61,793 nt of DNA from Micrococcales bacterium (GTDB taxonomy: Bacteria > Actinomycetota > Actinomycetes > Actinomycetales > Microbacteriaceae): assembly GCA_947452985.1 (NCBI GenBank), contig CANGEU010000007.1:1-61793 (forward strand). The letters run 5' to 3'. A program made the translations under genes and the position numbers. The notes below the pieces were generated by a model, which was not told the origin of the DNA, searched no databases, and worked only from the letters and a program-made list of their open reading frames with translations. Below are positions 59,164 to 61,793 of this stretch, in pieces. Numbering within the stretch: position 1 is the first letter of the stretch; each line of letters begins with the position of its first letter.

Positions 59164-61793
59164 ATGAATAAGCATGTTGCAGGCATTAGCCTTTCCAAGC
59201 GAGTTTCTCGCCTTACGGCGCTACTTTTAGTTGTAATTTTGGCCACGCTCGCTCACCTAGTTGCCATTCCAAACTCTGCCAAGGCTTCAACCACTGTAGA
59301 CGTGAACGGCGTTGAGCTCGACTTCAGCTCTACCAAGCGAACTGCCACAAATAACAACACCGCGGTTGGCGGAACCGCAACCTACACAAACGTTGCCACG
59401 ATCGGTGGCATCCAAATTGACGCGGTAGTTACAACCGTGGCACTTAGCAATGCCACAATTTCTAGCGGCGGATACGACAACCCGGGTAGCGCTTCGGCAA
59501 ACGAAAAGTATTTTCAGATCGACAACAACGCAACCGTTGCTGGCGGATTTACCTCATTTAAATTCGAATTCTTCGACCATGCCGACGGCTCAATTGCAGT
59601 ACTAAAGAACGTAAAGGTCACCTCGATTGACCTAGACAGCCCTGGCCGCCAGTTCACCGAGTTCAGTGGTTTCCAGAGCTACGTGTTATCTAGCACCACT
59701 CACCTTTCGGCTTACACCACAAACCAAGCTGGAACTGCCCTAGCCAATGGTTTGGTCCGATTCACCCAGACTCGCACAAACACGGCCGTTAGCGGTTCGA
59801 ACGTTGCTGCCGATGCCGTCGAAGTAGATTTCGACCAACTAAGCAGCTATGTTGCGGTATTCGGAAACGAACAAGTGGCTGGCGGGTTCTACGGAATCTC
59901 CTTCAAGGCTCTCTGTTCGACCGTAACCCCTTGTACTGCCGGCGCAACGGTGGGTAACCCAAACAACAACCCTCCTACTTCGGTTAGCTCAACGCGTTAC
60001 TACGACCTTTCGGTTCCAGCAATCTTGTTCCTAGACAACTTCCCTTACACCGACATCGACGGTAATGCTTTCCGTTCGCTGAAGATCACCACACTTCCAT
60101 CAACCGGAACCCTCGAATACTTCAATGGAACAGCATGGGTGAGCGCGTCAGTCGGCACAGTCATCACTACCGCCGACATCCAGCTTGGCTACCTTCGTTA
60201 CACAGGCACGGGGTCGAGTTTCGGCTATAAGGTAAACGACGGTCTCGTAGATTCAACCGCTGCCTACACTCTCACTTTGGTGGGGGCTGCAAACGGCCAG
60301 GTAATCACCTTTGCAAACCCTGGGAACAAGGTACCTACGGCAGCAAACTTTGCATCGAATGCAACGGCCAACTCGGGTCTAACCGTTGTTCTGACTTCTC
60401 TAACTCCAAGCATTTGTGCGGTAGTTGGATTGAACATCGACCCGCTAGCGGTCGGAGCTTGTACCATCGTGGCGAGTCAGCCAGGTAACTCAAGTTACGG
60501 CGCTGCCGCCAACGTCACCCAGACCTTTTACATCACCACTGATGCAGCTCAGACCATCACCCTGGCTAACCCTGGAGATCAGACTTGGGCAGGAAGCAGT
60601 TTCACCATTGCGCGAACCCCAACCGCAACCTCGGGACTTGCTGTAACGCTGACCTCATTCTCACCTTCGGTTTGTACCATCAGCGGAACTACCATCACCA
60701 TCATTGGTCAGGGAACCTGTCAAATTCGTGCAACTCAGGCTGGCGGTGTTTCTGGAGGCACCACCTACGCTTCGGCTCCACCAGTAACAATTTCATTTGT
60801 TGTTGCTACGGCTCCTGCGCCAAGCACATTCACAGTCACCTATGACGGCAACAACAAGCTCAGCGGTAGCATCCCAGCTAGCCAAACAGGCAACGGCAAC
60901 GTGACCTTGGCTACCAACAGCGGAACCTTGGCAAAGACTGGTTATAGCTTCAGCGGCTGGAACACTGCAGCCAACGGAACCGGAACCCACTACGCAACCG
61001 GTGCAACCTACAACCTAACTGCAGACGTAACCCTCTACGCCGAATGGACTGCAGTGAACTACACCCTCACCTATGACGGCAACGGAAATGGTGGCGGAAC
61101 CGTGCCAACCGCTCAGACTGGGTCAGGTAACAAAACGCTATCCGCAAACCTCGGGCTGCTTACTCTTTCGGGTAGCACCTTTACCGGCTGGAACACTGCA
61201 GCCAACGGAACCGGAACCCACTACAACATTGGTGCAACCTACGACCTAACTGCAGATGTAACCCTCTACGCCGAGTGGGCCACCTCGACCTACACCGTAA
61301 CTTACGACGGCAACGGTAATGGTGGTGGAAGTGTTCCAAGTAGCCAGACCGGCAATGGAAACCTGAGCCTTGCCACCAACAGCGGAACCCTTACCAACTC
61401 GGGCTTCACCTTCACTGGCTGGAACACTGCAGCCGACGGAACCGGAACCCACTATGCAACCGGTGCAACCTTTAACCTAAATGCCGACGTTACCCTTTAC
61501 GCTGAATGGACCGCAGTTCCAGTTACTTTCACCATCACTTACGACGGCAACGGAAAATCCGGAGGAAGCACTCCAAGCAACACCGTCGGAAATGGAAACG
61601 TAACCCTGGCAACCAATAGTGGAAGCCTTGCCAACACGGGCCACACCTTTAACGGTTGGAACACTCTGGCCAACGGAACCGGAACCCACTACGCAACCGG
61701 TGCAACCTTCAACCTAACTGCAGACGTAACGCTTTACGCCGAATGGACCGCAATCACTTATACGATCACCTACCGCGGTAACGGAAACACCGG
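59164..61793 (+). CDS. Large secreted repeat protein, N-terminal part
   Basis: The frame runs 876 codons to the window end without a stop. The signal peptide spans about residues 1-41 (LTALLLVVILATLAHLV, cleavage near NSAKA-S). A unique region of about 240 residues follows. Next is a cadherin-like stretch (KITTLPSTGTLEYFNG near 320), then two Ig-like units each with a Cys pair (SICAV/GACTI and SVCTI/GTCQI). From about residue 560 there are InlB-B/Listeria-Bacteroides-type repeats of 77 residues (YDGNG, GWNTAANGTG, LYAEWT). GGTGG precedes the ATG. It is a likely surface adhesin. Confidence 0.85.
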   Translation, partial: MNKHVAGISLSKRVSRLTALLLVVILATLAHLVAIPNSAKASTTVDVNGVELDFSSTKRTATNNNTAVGGTATYTNVATIGGIQIDAVVTTVALSNATISSGGYDNPGSASANEKYFQIDNNATVAGGFTSFKFEFFDHADGSIAVLKNVKVTSIDLDSPGRQFTEFSGFQSYVLSSTTHLSAYTTNQAGTALANGLVRFTQTRTNTAVSGSNVAADAVEVDFDQLSSYVAVFGNEQVAGGFYGISFKALCSTVTPCTAGATVGNPNNNPPTSVSSTRYYDLSVPAILFLDNFPYTDIDGNAFRSLKITTLPSTGTLEYFNGTAWVSASVGTVITTADIQLGYLRYTGTGSSFGYKVNDGLVDSTAAYTLTLVGAANGQVITFANPGNKVPTAANFASNATANSGLTVVLTSLTPSICAVVGLNIDPLAVGACTIVASQPGNSSYGAAANVTQTFYITTDAAQTITLANPGDQTWAGSSFTIARTPTATSGLAVTLTSFSPSVCTISGTTITIIGQGTCQIRATQAGGVSGGTTYASAPPVTISFVVATAPAPSTFTVTYDGNNKLSGSIPASQTGNGNVTLATNSGTLAKTGYSFSGWNTAANGTGTHYATGATYNLTADVTLYAEWTAVNYTLTYDGNGNGGGTVPTAQTGSGNKTLSANLGLLTLSGSTFTGWNTAANGTGTHYNIGATYDLTADVTLYAEWATSTYTVTYDGNGNGGGSVPSSQTGNGNLSLATNSGTLTNSGFTFTGWNTAADGTGTHYATGATFNLNADVTLYAEWTAVPVTFTITYDGNGKSGGSTPSNTVGNGNVTLATNSGSLANTGHTFNGWNTLANGTGTHYATGATFNLTADVTLYAEWTAITYTITYRGNGNT
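60838..61793 (+). repeat. Tandem 231-base in-frame repeats
   Basis: Units starting at the YDGN codons at 60841, 61072, 61303, 61540 and 61771 are spaced 231, 231, 237 and 231 bases. Stretches such as GGAACCGGAACCCACTA recur almost unchanged. The array continues past the window. Confidence 0.92.

Noticed and set aside
60264-61689. Several short minus-strand frames opening MGSGSVG within the repeat array
   Set aside because: They are antisense shadows of the 231-base coding repeat, recurring once per unit.
60838-61793. CRISPR-like array
   Set aside because: The period of 231 bases is in frame, there are no short palindromic repeats or unique spacers, and the units encode a known surface-repeat type.

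Overview
The window looks like part of the chromosome of a free-living actinobacterium with a compact genome and only moderate G+C. The gene order (glmU/tRNA-Gln, ABC-F, ispE, rsmA, tatD, metG, rsmI/pmt; carD-ispDF-cysS-rlmB; senX3-regX3 next to gpmA; glnR-ppk1-mutT1; XPB helicase pair) matches blocks conserved in Mycobacterium and Micrococcales. The G+C content and compactness (1- to 4-base overlaps between genes, no gene-free stretch over 300 bases) suggest a Microbacteriaceae member, perhaps of the freshwater Rhodoluna/Aquiluna group. That placement is inference, since no rRNA gene is present.

Layout. 1-7.2 kb: a minus-strand housekeeping block (glmU start, tRNA-Gln, ABC-F ATPase, ispE, rsmA, tatD, metG, rsmI). 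7.3-11.7 kb: a plus-strand run of protein mannosyltransferase, MFS transporter, YciI, aldo/keto reductase and an SDR-type protein, closed by a terminator shared with a Lys/Ala-rich histone-H1-like gene. 12.3-22.7 kb: small metabolic and hypothetical genes, a 1213-residue helicase-like protein with degenerate ATPase motifs, tRNA-Arg, an HNH endonuclease behind an apparent leader peptide and terminator, NlpC/P60, DtxR/IdeR, serC, DUF2530 and DUF3027 overlapping tail to tail, and a cold-shock protein. 22.7-31.6 kb: an XPB-type helicase pair, a two-component system, an orphan WXG100 protein, groEL under two CIRCE operators, cspA and a LytR_C protein. 31.7-38.5 kb: msrB, a polysaccharide deacetylase, tRNA-Thr, a 1260-residue secreted protein with RTX-like and FN3 repeats, and two DsbA-like thiol oxidoreductases. 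38.6-45.8 kb: a sugar-importer ATPase (msiK/ugpC type), DUF4032, rlmB, cysS, ispDF, carD and a lipoprotein. 45.8-59.1 kb: phosphate and nitrogen regulation (regX3-senX3, phoU, glnR, ppk1), gpmA, an envelope/Fe-S operon, a DMT transporter and glpK. 59.2 kb to the end: the first part of a large secreted repeat protein that runs off the window.

Regulatory signals are the richest part. At least fifteen genes have a TANNNT-like -10 box 6-7 bases before the start codon, which fits leaderless transcription. Four divergent gene pairs appear to share overlapping -10 boxes. phoU and ppk1 both carry 11-base-period direct repeats like the actinobacterial PHO box, ending exactly 9 bases before the -10, which suggests a RegX3 phosphate regulon encoded within the window. 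The HNH endonuclease has a ribosome-binding site, a 16-codon leader ORF and an intrinsic terminator in front of its own start, a candidate undescribed attenuator.
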